Of a stretch of DNA of 64,000 nt, positions 47,759-56,369 are shown piece after piece (position 1 is the first letter of the stretch; each line of letters opens with the position of its first letter). The notes under the pieces are model-generated. The model was not told where the DNA came from and ran no database searches. It worked only from the letters and a program-made list of their open reading frames with translations. The translations under genes were made by a program, and so were the position numbers. The DNA is from Streptomyces adelaidensis (GTDB lineage: Bacteria; Actinomycetota; Actinomycetes; Streptomycetales; Streptomycetaceae): NCBI RefSeq assembly GCF_016598475.1, contig NZ_JAEMUX010000005.1, forward strand, positions 124,001 to 188,000, in the 5' to 3' direction.

Positions 47759-47792
47759 CAACGGGCCGGGCCGAATCGGCCCCTGGAGTCCC

Positions 47793-50000
47793 TTACAGCT
47801 CCTTGATCCGGATGTCCCGGTAGGAGACGACATCCGTCGTGCCGTGCACCTGGAGTCCGAGGTAACCGGAGGCGAACCGTCGCCCGTCCGTGCCCGGGTC
47901 GTCCGAGCGGGGCGGGGTGAATTCCTGGCCGCCGGTGTTGTCGAACTCGTTGATCAGGACACCGTTGCGGTACACCGAGTAGTGCTGGTCGACCACCCGG
48001 ATCTCGTAGTCGTTCCAGGTGCCCTTCTGGGTGACGCCCGCACCGGCGAGCCCCACCCGGTCGAAGCCGTAGACCGAGCCCGTCTTGTACATGTCGCCGT
48101 CGGGCCGGTCGAGGACCTGCACCTCATGGCCGTACTTGATGGCCACCCACTCCGGTCGCGCCTCCTCGGGGTGCTCCTGGACCCAGGGGAAGCGTACGAA
48201 GACCCCGGAGTTGGCGTTCGACGTGCCGGGCGCGTCGTCACGCCACTGCAGGCGCAGCGAGAAGTCGCCGTACTTCCGCTCGGGGAACCACAGCATGCCG
48301 AGCCCGGCCTTCGCCGTACCGGAGGTGATCGAGCCGTCGGCGTTCAGCCCGAACGAACCACCGCCCACCTGCTGCCACTTGGCGAACGAATCCGCCGTGC
48401 CGTCGAGGATCGTCCGGTAGCCCTCCGTCTGTCCGGGCTTGCCGATGCCGGACTCCCCGGCCGCCTCCTGCACGGCGTCGTACTCGCGCTGGTCGACGAC
48501 CCCTTCCCGCAGCAGCCCGTCGAGGACCGACTTCACGTGCTTGAGGAACAGCGCGTGGGACGTCCACTCCTTCTCGTCCTCGATCAACTCGTTGATGCGG
48601 CACCGGTTGTTGGTGACCCGGTTCGGCACCCCCGAGTCGACCGTGCCGACGAAGACCGTCAACCGCTCGTCGTACTCCGCGCAGTTGGGCGCGGGAACCC
48701 CGCCGCCGGAGACGACCGTAAAGCTGACGGACCGGGCCGCGGCGGTGTTGCCCGCCATGTCGCTCGCCCGGTACGTGACGGTGTGCGTGCCCGCACGGTC
48801 CACCAACACGGGTGCGGAGTAGGCAAGATAGGCGCCACCGTCGAGGGAGTACTCGATCGCTGCGACGCCCGAACCGCCGTGGTCCGTGGCGCTGACCGTG
48901 ACCTTCGCGCCGTTGAGGTACGCGCCGGCGGAGTTCCGGTCGCCCTCGACGGTCACGCCCGTCACCGGGGGTGTCGTGTCGTCGGCGGGCGGTGCGACGA
49001 CGGTGAACCCGACGCTCTTCTCCGCCGAGACGTTCCCCGCCTTGTCCGTCGCCCGGTACCGCACCGTGTGGGTGTCTACCTCGTGCACCATCACGGGCGC
49101 GGTGTACGGCTGCCAGGCCCCCGAGTCACCGAGCGCGTACTCCATGGTGTTGACCCCCGAGCCGGTGTCCGACGCGGAGACGGTGACCGTTGCCATGGAG
49201 ACGTAGTCGCCCTGCGGATTCCGTTCACCGGCCACCGTCGCCGAGGTCTCCGGCGCCGTCGTGTCGTCCGTCGGCGGTGCCACGACGCTGAACTCGACGC
49301 TCTTCTCGGCCGCCGTGTTGCCCGCCTTGTCCACCGCCCGGTAGCGGACCTTGTGCGCGCCGACCTGGTCGATCACCACGGGCGTGGTGTACGGCAGCCA
49401 GGCGCCGGTGTCACCGATCGCGTACTCGATCCGCTCGACACCCGAGCCGCCCGTGTCGGTCGCGCTCACCGACACGGACGCCGAACCGACGTACGCGCCC
49501 TGGGAGTTCTTCGTCCCGATGACCTCGGACGCCGTCTCCGGCGCGGTGGTGTCCTCGCCGGTGCCCTCGGTCACCACGAGGATGCCCTGCATCTGGCCGT
49601 GGCCGGGGATCGTGCAGTAGTAGCGGTAGCGGCCGGGGGTGAGCGTGACCTCGGCCGTGTGCTTGCCGCCCTGGTCGTCGCTGGGGTTGGCCAGGATGTT
49701 GAGCGGGACGTCGTTGTTGTACTCCGGGTCGGAGACGTCGAACGTCAACGTGTGCGGCATGCCCATGGTGTTGCCGGTCGCCGCGCTGTTCTCGAAGACG
49801 AGGGTGGTCGGGCCCGCCACCGTGGTCTGCGGGGCGGTCGTGTACTTGGTGATGTCGTCGCCGGCGGTCCAGGTGAGCACCTGGGCGGCGGCGGCCTGGT
49901 CCTGCGGCTCCTCCGTACGGCCGGACGCGGGCGTGGACGTGAGCCCGAGCATCATCAGCAGGGCCGCCAACAAGGCCGCCCACAAGCGTCTTTCGCGCAT
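47793..50000 (-). CDS. Secreted cupredoxin-OmpL47-DUF1080 fusion protein
   Basis: 735 aa. Sec signal (cleavage after ~26). Residues ~38-135 are a cupredoxin with blue-copper-type ligands: His in MPHTLTF, then Cys, His and Met in YCTIPGHGQM. Three ~90-residue OmpL47/Ig-like repeats follow, each starting DTTAPET-like and ending YRAxDxAGN. The C-terminal ~185 residues are DUF1080 (TILDGTADSFAKWQQVGGG, then NANSGVFVRFPW), the 3-keto-glycoside hydrolase fold. ATG 50000 overlaps the upstream stop (TGATG), so it is coupled to the ThuA-dehydrogenase gene. It likely acts outside the cell on oxidised sugars. Confidence 0.82.
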   Translation of the reverse strand: MRERRLWAALLAALLMMLGLTSTPASGRTEEPQDQAAAAQVLTWTAGDDITKYTTAPQTTVAGPTTLVFENSAATGNTMGMPHTLTFDVSDPEYNNDVPLNILANPSDDQGGKHTAEVTLTPGRYRYYCTIPGHGQMQGILVVTEGTGEDTTAPETASEVIGTKNSQGAYVGSASVSVSATDTGGSGVERIEYAIGDTGAWLPYTTPVVIDQVGAHKVRYRAVDKAGNTAAEKSVEFSVVAPPTDDTTAPETSATVAGERNPQGDYVSMATVTVSASDTGSGVNTMEYALGDSGAWQPYTAPVMVHEVDTHTVRYRATDKAGNVSAEKSVGFTVVAPPADDTTPPVTGVTVEGDRNSAGAYLNGAKVTVSATDHGGSGVAAIEYSLDGGAYLAYSAPVLVDRAGTHTVTYRASDMAGNTAAARSVSFTVVSGGGVPAPNCAEYDERLTVFVGTVDSGVPNRVTNNRCRINELIEDEKEWTSHALFLKHVKSVLDGLLREGVVDQREYDAVQEAAGESGIGKPGQTEGYRTILDGTADSFAKWQQVGGGSFGLNADGSITSGTAKAGLGMLWFPERKYGDFSLRLQWRDDAPGTSNANSGVFVRFPWVQEHPEEARPEWVAIKYGHEVQVLDRPDGDMYKTGSVYGFDRVGLAGAGVTQKGTWNDYEIRVVDQHYSVYRNGVLINEFDNTGGQEFTPPRSDDPGTDGRRFASGYLGLQVHGTTDVVSYRDIRIKEL

Positions 50001-52480
50001 CACTCCGCCTTCCTCGCCAGCTCGTCGGCGGCCGGAGTGGGGCCGCCGCCCGTGTAGGTGACGCGCCACAGCGCCGACTTGGCGTCCGAGGTGAAGAAGC
50101 CGCGCCCGTAGTCGAGGACGTACAGCGCGCCGTCCGGCCCGAACTTCCAGTCCATGAGGTTGCGGATGCCGTTGGCCCCGACGGGCACGATCTTCTTCAG
50201 CGACTCCGCGTGGATCGGGAGTCCGCCGCTGCCCTGGTTCCTCGGGTCGGTGAGCACCGCGTGACGCGGCTGGTCGGCGTCGTAGAAGTCGCCGACGAAC
50301 CACTTGCCGTCCCAGTACGCGGGCCACCGACCGGCGGCGGTGACGGCCGCGTCGTACCGGTAGACCGGCCCGTTCATCGTGGCCTGCCCGCCGCCCTTCA
50401 GCCACGGCAGGAGATAGGTGGCCTCCTCGTTCTTGTACGAGGGGATGCCGTTGGCGTCCCGCGGGAAGTCCGGGCCGCCGCCTTGCGGCGAGTACCAGAT
50501 GTTGTTGCCGGTCACCGGCGGCAGGTTGACGAGCCCGTCGTTGTTCGGGGACTCGTTCTTCGGCCGGTCGCAGTCGTACCAGCCGAGCGGCGTCGACGGG
50601 TCCGGCAGATTGCGGTCCCGGTAGGGCTGTTTGTTGCCCATGCAGTACGGCCAGCCCCGGTTGCCCGCCTCGGTGATGGCGGCGAACGTGTCGTACTTCG
50701 CCGGGCCCCAGGTCGTCGACGGCGCGCTCGCGTCCGGGCCGACCCAGCCCGCGTAGAGGACGTCCGTCTTCTGGTCGACGAAGATCCGCGCCGGGTTCCT
50801 GACCCCCATCACATAGATCTCGCCGCGTGTCTTGCCGCCCCCCTCGTCGCTCTCCTCGCCGGTGAAGAGGTTGCCGTCGGGAAGGGTGTACGTGCCGTCG
50901 GGCTGCGGGTGGATGCGCAGGATCTTGCCGTTGAGGTTGTTGGTGTTGCCGGCCGTGCGGCGCGCGTCGGCGAACGAGACGCCCTTGTAGTTGGGCTGCG
51001 GGTTGTTTCCGGAGTAACCGTCGCTGAAGCCACTGGAGTTGTTGTCGCCGGTCGCGATGTACAGGTTGCCCTTGGAGTCCCAGGTCATCCCGCCGCCCGC
51101 GTGGCAGCAACTGTGGATCTGCACCGGCCACTTGAGCAGCACCTTCTCGCTGCCCAGGTCCAGCTTGTCGGTGGCGAGGTCGAGGGTGAAGCGGGAGACC
51201 CGGCGTTCGGCCATCCGGGTGTCGCGGTTGATCCGCGAGTGGGGCGTGTAATGCAGGTACACCCATCCGTTCTGCTGGAAGGAGGGGTCCAACTCTATGC
51301 CCAGCAGGCCCTCTTCGACCTTGATGAGTTCGTCGCCGCCACCCTTGTTGCCGAAGACGGTGAGCGCGCCCGCGAGGGTGACCTTCTTGGTCCTCGGGTC
51401 GTAGACGTGGACTTCGCCCTTGCCCTTGCCGATGTCCGGGTTGTTCCAGTCGGTGACCACGGGCTGGGACGAGTCGGCGCCGCCCCGGCCGATGTAGAGG
51501 ATCCGCCCGTCAGGCGCCGTGACCAGGCCGTGCGGTTCGCCGATCTGGTCGTTCTGCCCCGGCTGGTTGGGCTGGGTCAGCCGCTCCGCCTTGTAGTTGG
51601 CGTCGATCGTCGCCTTGCAGTCGGCCCGCGCGAGGCGGGACGTCCACAACAGCGCCCCGCGCAGATGCGTACGGAAGTCCGTCTCGTCGTACGCGGCCAC
51701 GGTGCCGCCCATGCCCGTGTAGAAGGAACGGCCGCCGTCGTAGTCACGGCACCAACTCACCGGATGGTCCCAGCCGTTGGCACCCGTACCCGGCTGGTAT
51801 GTCGACTCGCGGACCCGGGCCACGGTGTGCACGGCGCCGGACGGGTTCTTCGTCCAGTTGAACCACTTGTCGGGCCGCTTCCACTGCACGGGCAGGTCCT
51901 TGGTGGCCGGATGGACCCGGTCACCGACCTCGACGGTCGCACGTTGCACGGCGGTCGGGCTGGACGCGGCCGGTCGGGCGCCGATCAGCCCGGTGAACCA
52001 GTCCGAGTACGGCTCGGCGCGGGCCGCGTCATGGACGCCGACGAAGCCGCCGCCCGCCTCCATATAGGCCTCAAGCCCCGCCTCCTGCTCGGGATCGAGA
52101 ACGTCACCGCCGCCGGTGAGGAGGACCACGGCGTTGAAGCCGCTCAGCCGGGTCTCGTCGGTGAAGACCGAGGCGTCGTCGGTGGCGGCGACCCCGAACC
52201 GTTCGGCGGCGGGCCCGGACAGCCCGATCCGTTCGATCGCCTCGATCCCCGCGTTCACGGCGGGCGACTCGTCGCCGGCCGCCGCGGAGCCGTGGAAGAT
52301 CAGCACCTGCGGACCGGTGCCGCCCGGCGGGGACTTGATCGACATCGTTGTCAGCAGTGGCTCCGGCGCCGGGCGCGCGTGGGCCGCGGGGCCCGACAGG
52401 AGCCCCGCGGTGACGACGGAGGCGGTCAAAGTGGCCGCCCAGGTCCGTCTTCTCGCGTCGCTCAACCCTCGTAAGTACAT
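50000..52480 (-). CDS. Secreted ThuA domain fused to PQQ-type glucose/sorbosone dehydrogenase
   Basis: 826 aa with Sec signal (AATLTASVVTAGLLSG, cleavage near AHA). Residues ~55-275 are a ThuA-like domain (VVLLTGGGDVLDPEQEAGLEAYMEAGGGFVGVHDAA). Residues ~285-800 are a six-bladed propeller of the GSDH family (GLLGIELDPSFQQNGWVYLHYT, HAGGGMTW, LYIATGDNN, GKILRIHPQPDG, PYCMGN). These oxidise sugars with PQQ or bind related substrates. GGAGGT precedes ATG 52480 by 4-5 nt. It is divergent from the laccase gene. Confidence 0.84.
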   Translation of the reverse strand: MYLRGLSDARRRTWAATLTASVVTAGLLSGPAAHARPAPEPLLTTMSIKSPPGGTGPQVLIFHGSAAAGDESPAVNAGIEAIERIGLSGPAAERFGVAATDDASVFTDETRLSGFNAVVLLTGGGDVLDPEQEAGLEAYMEAGGGFVGVHDAARAEPYSDWFTGLIGARPAASSPTAVQRATVEVGDRVHPATKDLPVQWKRPDKWFNWTKNPSGAVHTVARVRESTYQPGTGANGWDHPVSWCRDYDGGRSFYTGMGGTVAAYDETDFRTHLRGALLWTSRLARADCKATIDANYKAERLTQPNQPGQNDQIGEPHGLVTAPDGRILYIGRGGADSSQPVVTDWNNPDIGKGKGEVHVYDPRTKKVTLAGALTVFGNKGGGDELIKVEEGLLGIELDPSFQQNGWVYLHYTPHSRINRDTRMAERRVSRFTLDLATDKLDLGSEKVLLKWPVQIHSCCHAGGGMTWDSKGNLYIATGDNNSSGFSDGYSGNNPQPNYKGVSFADARRTAGNTNNLNGKILRIHPQPDGTYTLPDGNLFTGEESDEGGGKTRGEIYVMGVRNPARIFVDQKTDVLYAGWVGPDASAPSTTWGPAKYDTFAAITEAGNRGWPYCMGNKQPYRDRNLPDPSTPLGWYDCDRPKNESPNNDGLVNLPPVTGNNIWYSPQGGGPDFPRDANGIPSYKNEEATYLLPWLKGGGQATMNGPVYRYDAAVTAAGRWPAYWDGKWFVGDFYDADQPRHAVLTDPRNQGSGGLPIHAESLKKIVPVGANGIRNLMDWKFGPDGALYVLDYGRGFFTSDAKSALWRVTYTGGGPTPAADELARKAE

Positions 52481-52670
52481 GGGCACCTCCTCGGTCACAG
52501 CAACAGCGCAAAGGAAGCTAGACCCCTTTGCCCGGCTCGCCAATACCTATGACCGCAATGGCACGAACTTTGTCCTTGGTGTGGATAAACAGCCGTGGTG
52601 CCGCTACCGTCGCACAGATTGATCACAGGTGCGGCTGAGTCAAGATCCTTATCAGGGTGGGGAGTTCCGC

Positions 52671-53642
52671 ATGGACAGACGCGGGTTCAACCGGCGGGTG
52701 CTGCTGGGGGGCGCGGCCGTCGCGACATCGTTGTCGCTGACCTCCGAGGTGGTGAGTGCCCCTCAGGCCGCGGGCGCCGACGAGCTGGTGAGGACGGCCC
52801 CGGCCGGCGGCGTGGTCAGGCACATCAAGCTGTACGCCGAGAAGCTGCCCGACGGGCAGATGGGCTACGGCCTCGAGAAGGGCAAGGCCTCGATCCCGGG
52901 CCCGCTGATCGAACTCGACGAGGGCGACACGCTGCACATCGAGTTCGAGAACACGATGGATGTGGCGGCGAGCCTGCATGTCCACGGCCTCGACTACGAG
53001 ACCTCCAGTGACGGCACCAAGCTGAACAAGAGCGATGTCGAGCCCGGCGGCACCCGCACCTACACCTGGCGCACGCACGCCCCCGGCGCCCGCAAGGACG
53101 GCACCTGGCGCGCGGGCAGCGCCGGTTACTGGCACTACCACGACCATGTCGTCGGCACGGAGCACGGCACGGGTGGCATCCGCAAGGGGCTCTACGGTCC
53201 GGTGATCGTCCGTCGCAAGGGTGACGTCCTCCCCGACAAGACCGTCACCGTCGTCTTCAACGACATGCTCATCAACAACAAGCCCGCTCACTCCGGCCCG
53301 AACTTCGACGCGACCGTGGGCGATCGTGTCGAGTTCGCCGTCATCACCCACGGCGAGTACTACCACACCTTCCATCTGCACGGTCATCGCTGGGCCGACA
53401 ACCGCACCGGGCAGCTCACCGGGCCCGACGACCCCAGCCAGGTCATCGACAACAAGATCGTCGGCCCCGCGGACTCCTTCGGCTTCCAGGTCATCGCCGG
53501 GGAGGGTGTCGGAGCGGGGGCCTGGATGTACCACTGCCATGTGCAGAGCCACTCCGACATGGGCATGGTCGGGCTGTTCCTCGTGCGTAAGACGGAGGGG
53601 ACGATTCCGGGGTACGAGGAGCACGAGCCGCACGAGCACTGA
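52671..53642 (+). CDS. Two-domain small laccase (SLAC-like multicopper oxidase)
   Basis: 323 aa. Tat signal [12 protein letters not shown]. Copper ligands: H103/H105 (HVHG), H155/H157/H159 (HYHDH), H232, H235, H237 and H239 (HTFHLHGH), and the type-1 set C289, H294, M299 ([12 protein letters not shown]) flanked by trinuclear H288/H290. Length and sequence match the Streptomyces small laccases, which form trimers and oxidise phenols while reducing O2 to water. GGGGAG lies 6 nt before the ATG. Confidence 0.95.
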   Translation: MDRRGFNRRVLLGGAAVATSLSLTSEVVSAPQAAGADELVRTAPAGGVVRHIKLYAEKLPDGQMGYGLEKGKASIPGPLIELDEGDTLHIEFENTMDVAASLHVHGLDYETSSDGTKLNKSDVEPGGTRTYTWRTHAPGARKDGTWRAGSAGYWHYHDHVVGTEHGTGGIRKGLYGPVIVRRKGDVLPDKTVTVVFNDMLINNKPAHSGPNFDATVGDRVEFAVITHGEYYHTFHLHGHRWADNRTGQLTGPDDPSQVIDNKIVGPADSFGFQVIAGEGVGAGAWMYHCHVQSHSDMGMVGLFLVRKTEGTIPGYEEHEPHEH

Positions 53643-53683
53643 GCGTTCTCGCGAGGTCCCGGACCGCGGCGTCCGGTCGTGCG

Positions 53684-54199
53684 TCACACGGGGGTGCTGC
53701 TACCGGGCGCGGAGGTTCGCCGGGCCGTGTCCCGTCGGCCGATGGCCTCGGCCACCTGCTCGATGGCGGTACGGAGCAGGTCGCCGTAAGCGTCCTGGGA
53801 GAGGTTCGGGGCATGTTCCTTGGCCGCGTGGATGTGCTCGGTGGCCGCGTCGAAGGCAGCGAGCCGGCGGAAGTTGTCGGCGAGATTGAGGTGCAGGGAC
53901 GGGTAGAAGCCGGCGATGTGCAGGCCGGCGTGGTGCTCCTGAACGCGCTGGTCGGTCATGGCTTCGGCGGCGTCCAGCGCCCGGACGTCCCAGATCAGGG
54001 CCTGTGCGGGGTCGTCGTGGAGGTCGGCCAGGTAGTGCGCGAGGGTGCAGCGGTGCAGAGGGTCGCCGGTGACACCGATCGCGGACCACAGGTCCATCAG
54101 CTTCCGGCGGGCGGAGGCGGTGTCGCCGGCCCGGCCCTCGACGACGGCTCGGCCGATCGCTTCCATGGTCGGGTCGGAGCTGGTGGGGGTGGCGGTCAT
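53684..54199 (-). CDS. TPR-like hypothetical protein
   Basis: 171 aa, almost all helical, with TPR-like pairs (AQALIWDVRALDAAEAM, HLNLADNFRRLAAFDAATEHIHAAKEHAP). There is no enzyme motif. GAGGAA precedes ATG 54199. It lies 23 bp downstream of the MerR-clamp gene on the same strand, so they are probably co-transcribed. Partner or function unknown. Confidence 0.75.
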   Translation of the reverse strand: MTATPTSSDPTMEAIGRAVVEGRAGDTASARRKLMDLWSAIGVTGDPLHRCTLAHYLADLHDDPAQALIWDVRALDAAEAMTDQRVQEHHAGLHIAGFYPSLHLNLADNFRRLAAFDAATEHIHAAKEHAPNLSQDAYGDLLRTAIEQVAEAIGRRDTARRTSAPGSSTPV

Positions 54200-54222
54200 G
54201 GCGGTGTTCCTCGTCCTTCTGC

Positions 54223-55368
54223 TCAGGAGGATCGGTCGGGCTTGCTGGGATCGACGGGTTGGCTGGGCTTGAGGGGTCGGCCGGACTTGACGGGCATCGC
54301 CAGTGTCGTGAGATCGCCGCGGTCGGCGGAGCGGATCGTGACGGGCCGGTCGGGGCCCCTCAGGTCGAGCATCACGTCGGGCCCGATGGCGGTGCTGACG
54401 GCTGGATAGAGCGTCGTCAGCTCGAACCAGATGTCGAGGGCCCGGCCCGTCACGGTGGCCGGAAGCCGCACCTCGGGATGCTCGTCACCAGCCACCAGGA
54501 TGTGTGTGCCGTGACCGGGAGCTCGCAGCGCGATCCGATCGCCGAAGTGTTCCTCCAGGACGCGCAGGAGCCGATGCTTCGGGAGCGTCACGCGGGTGCT
54601 GACTTCGGGCAGCGACGCGAGCATCAGCCGGTGGTCGGGGAACTCCTCCGTGAGCGACCGGCAGTGCTGGTCCTCCCGGTCCGCCAGGCGCAGCCGGATT
54701 CCGTGCGGGGTCGCTTCGACGCGGACCAGCGCGCTGCGGCGAATCTCGGGGACCACGGCCCGCAGTTCATCACCGCTGACCGTGGCCGCCCACGTCGCCG
54801 TCGGCGGCTCGGACGGGACCAACGTCCGTGTGGAGAGCCGATATCGGTCGGTCGCGGTGAGAGTGACAGCTTCCGGCGTCGCCTCGATGCGCAGACCACC
54901 GAGCACCGGCATGTCCGGCTCACGCGCGGTCGCGGTCAGGATCTGCTCGACCGCGTCGGCCGGCACGGGCCCCTTCAGCGTGGCGATCGGCAGACTCGGC
55001 TCGTCGGCGAGGGACGACTTCACGAGAACGGCCTTGCGCTGCGCCGCCACCGCATCCCCGAGCACCCTGGCGACGTGCTCGTCGATCAACCGGGCCGCCT
55101 CGACGGGCTCGCCGTCGAGGACCGCTTCCACGGCGGTGAGCGGCATCGCGATCTCACGAAGCCGACGCAGCGCCGTCGCCCGCCCCACCTGGTCGGCGGT
55201 GTAGTAGCGGTAGCCCGACACCGGGTCGACCTCGGCAGGACGCAGCAGCCCGGAGTCGTCGTAGAACCGCAGTGCGCTGGATGTCAGCCCATCAGACGGA
55301 ATCCCGATGGCAGAAGCGAGCGAAACGGACGGCGGGGCCCGCACAGCAGGAGCTAACGAAGCTAACAT
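54223..55368 (-). CDS. MerR-family regulator fused to a DNA-polymerase-III-beta (sliding clamp)-like domain
   Basis: 381 aa from ATG 55368. A MerR HTH (SSALRFYDDSGLLRPAEVDP, then VSGYRYYTADQVGRATALRR) and a dimerisation helix come first. From ~125 on the sequence follows DnaN: VLGGLRIEATPEAVTLTATD, YRLSTRTL, FPDHRLMLA and the C-terminal LTTLAMPVK, equal to about two of the three clamp domains. The start is uncertain. ATG 55422 and 55368 put two TTA codons in TTAGCTTCGTTAGCTCC, which may really be an operator; GTG 55344 would give a normal MerR N-terminus. Without the third clamp domain it cannot be a replicative clamp; the domain is probably a sensor or partner-binding module. Confidence 0.82.
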   Translation of the reverse strand: MLASLAPAVRAPPSVSLASAIGIPSDGLTSSALRFYDDSGLLRPAEVDPVSGYRYYTADQVGRATALRRLREIAMPLTAVEAVLDGEPVEAARLIDEHVARVLGDAVAAQRKAVLVKSSLADEPSLPIATLKGPVPADAVEQILTATAREPDMPVLGGLRIEATPEAVTLTATDRYRLSTRTLVPSEPPTATWAATVSGDELRAVVPEIRRSALVRVEATPHGIRLRLADREDQHCRSLTEEFPDHRLMLASLPEVSTRVTLPKHRLLRVLEEHFGDRIALRAPGHGTHILVAGDEHPEVRLPATVTGRALDIWFELTTLYPAVSTAIGPDVMLDLRGPDRPVTIRSADRGDLTTLAMPVKSGRPLKPSQPVDPSKPDRSS

Positions 55369-55439
55369 CTTGGCCAAAGCAACACAAAGCAGATCAGCGA
55401 CGAAAGCTATTTTTCGGAACATACCTACGTGAACGCCCT

Positions 55440-55622
55440 CTGAAAGGCTTCCCGCTCCGTGGGCGGGGCCCAGCGGTTCCTGTCCGCGTTCAGCGGCATC
55501 TCACCCCACTTCCGGCCCGCCGTCACCTGATGCCCGCACACGACTACCGAGCCGAGATGAGCATCCGCTTCGCGATCTGGGACCAGATCACCGGCGCTGC
55601 CGACCGGCCCACCACGGCCTGA
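55440..55622 (+). mobile_element. C-terminal remnant of an IS6-like transposase
   Basis: GGAQRFLSAFSGISPHFRP in one frame is followed, after a 1-bp frame change, by RRHLMPAHDYRAEMSIRFAI and WDQITGAADRPTTA ending at TGA. Together these match the end of Streptomyces IS6-type transposases as I remember them. The catalytic part and the inverted repeats are absent. Confidence 0.6.
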
Positions 55623-55933
55623 CCACAGGCCCGGCTCCCAAGCCCACCATGGCCCGACGCGCCGTCAGGCAGTCACACAGCCAACAACGTGACAACGCCT
55701 CACCGCGACGTCCCGCCATAGTCTCGTCTTCGGACTGCGGGCAGTTCACGACGGGCTTCAGACACGGATCACCGATCGCCTGTGAGCGTGGCCCGACGCG
55801 CTGCCGACGCCCTCGCCGTGGCCGGCCCGTCGGTAATGACCTTCTCGAGCGCGAGGCCGCCAGCACCTGCGCACCTGATCGTCGAGGGCGAGAGCGGTCG
55901 CGCTGCTCCAAAAGCGAGGCAGGGCGGCGCGGA

Positions 55934-56190
55934 TCAGCCGCGGTCGGTCGGCAGCTGGTGACGGTCGATCCATTCGAACATCAGCTGCTGTATGTGAGGC
56001 GGCTTGGTATCGGCACGGTGTCCGGCGTCCGGAAGCAGGTGGACTTCCGTGTCCCCGCGGCCGACGAAGACGAGCGTGTCGTGCCGGGGAACGTGAACGT
56101 CGTCGGCACCATTGATCACGAGCATCGGCACGTTGGCGTGCAGGTCGAGCAGCGGACGCGGCCCGAACACAGCTAGCTCTTGGCCAGTTC
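55934..56190 (-). pseudogene. C-terminal fragment of an alpha/beta hydrolase (FrsA-like)
   Basis: The frame gives GQELAVFGPRPLLDLHANVP, MLVINGADDVHVPRHDTLVF and the His of LLPDAGHRAD, the last ~80 residues of an FrsA-type esterase with its Asp and His but no nucleophile Ser. The preceding residues read as non-homologous sequence, so the N-terminal part is gone. The ~310 bp between this and the IS6 remnant contain nothing recognisable. Confidence 0.6.
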
Positions 56191-56369
56191 GGTGGGGAGT
56201 TTCGTGGTCGGTGGAGATCTTGATGAGGCGTCGCGAGATCCGTGTGGTCGATCTCGTTGGCGCGTGTTCCGGACATGGAGCCCTCCCAGCAGCCTGGCGA
56301 AACACGGCCGGCCGTCGGCAGCGGGGCCTACGGCCGGACGTGTGGGGTGTTCGCGGGAGCTGTCGGCTG

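Noticed and set aside
45963..50057. A 1364-residue plus-strand open frame
   Set aside because: It is antisense to the HEAT-repeat and cupredoxin-DUF1080 genes, Arg/Gly/Val/His-rich without motifs, and lacks an RBS; it is a GC-bias shadow.
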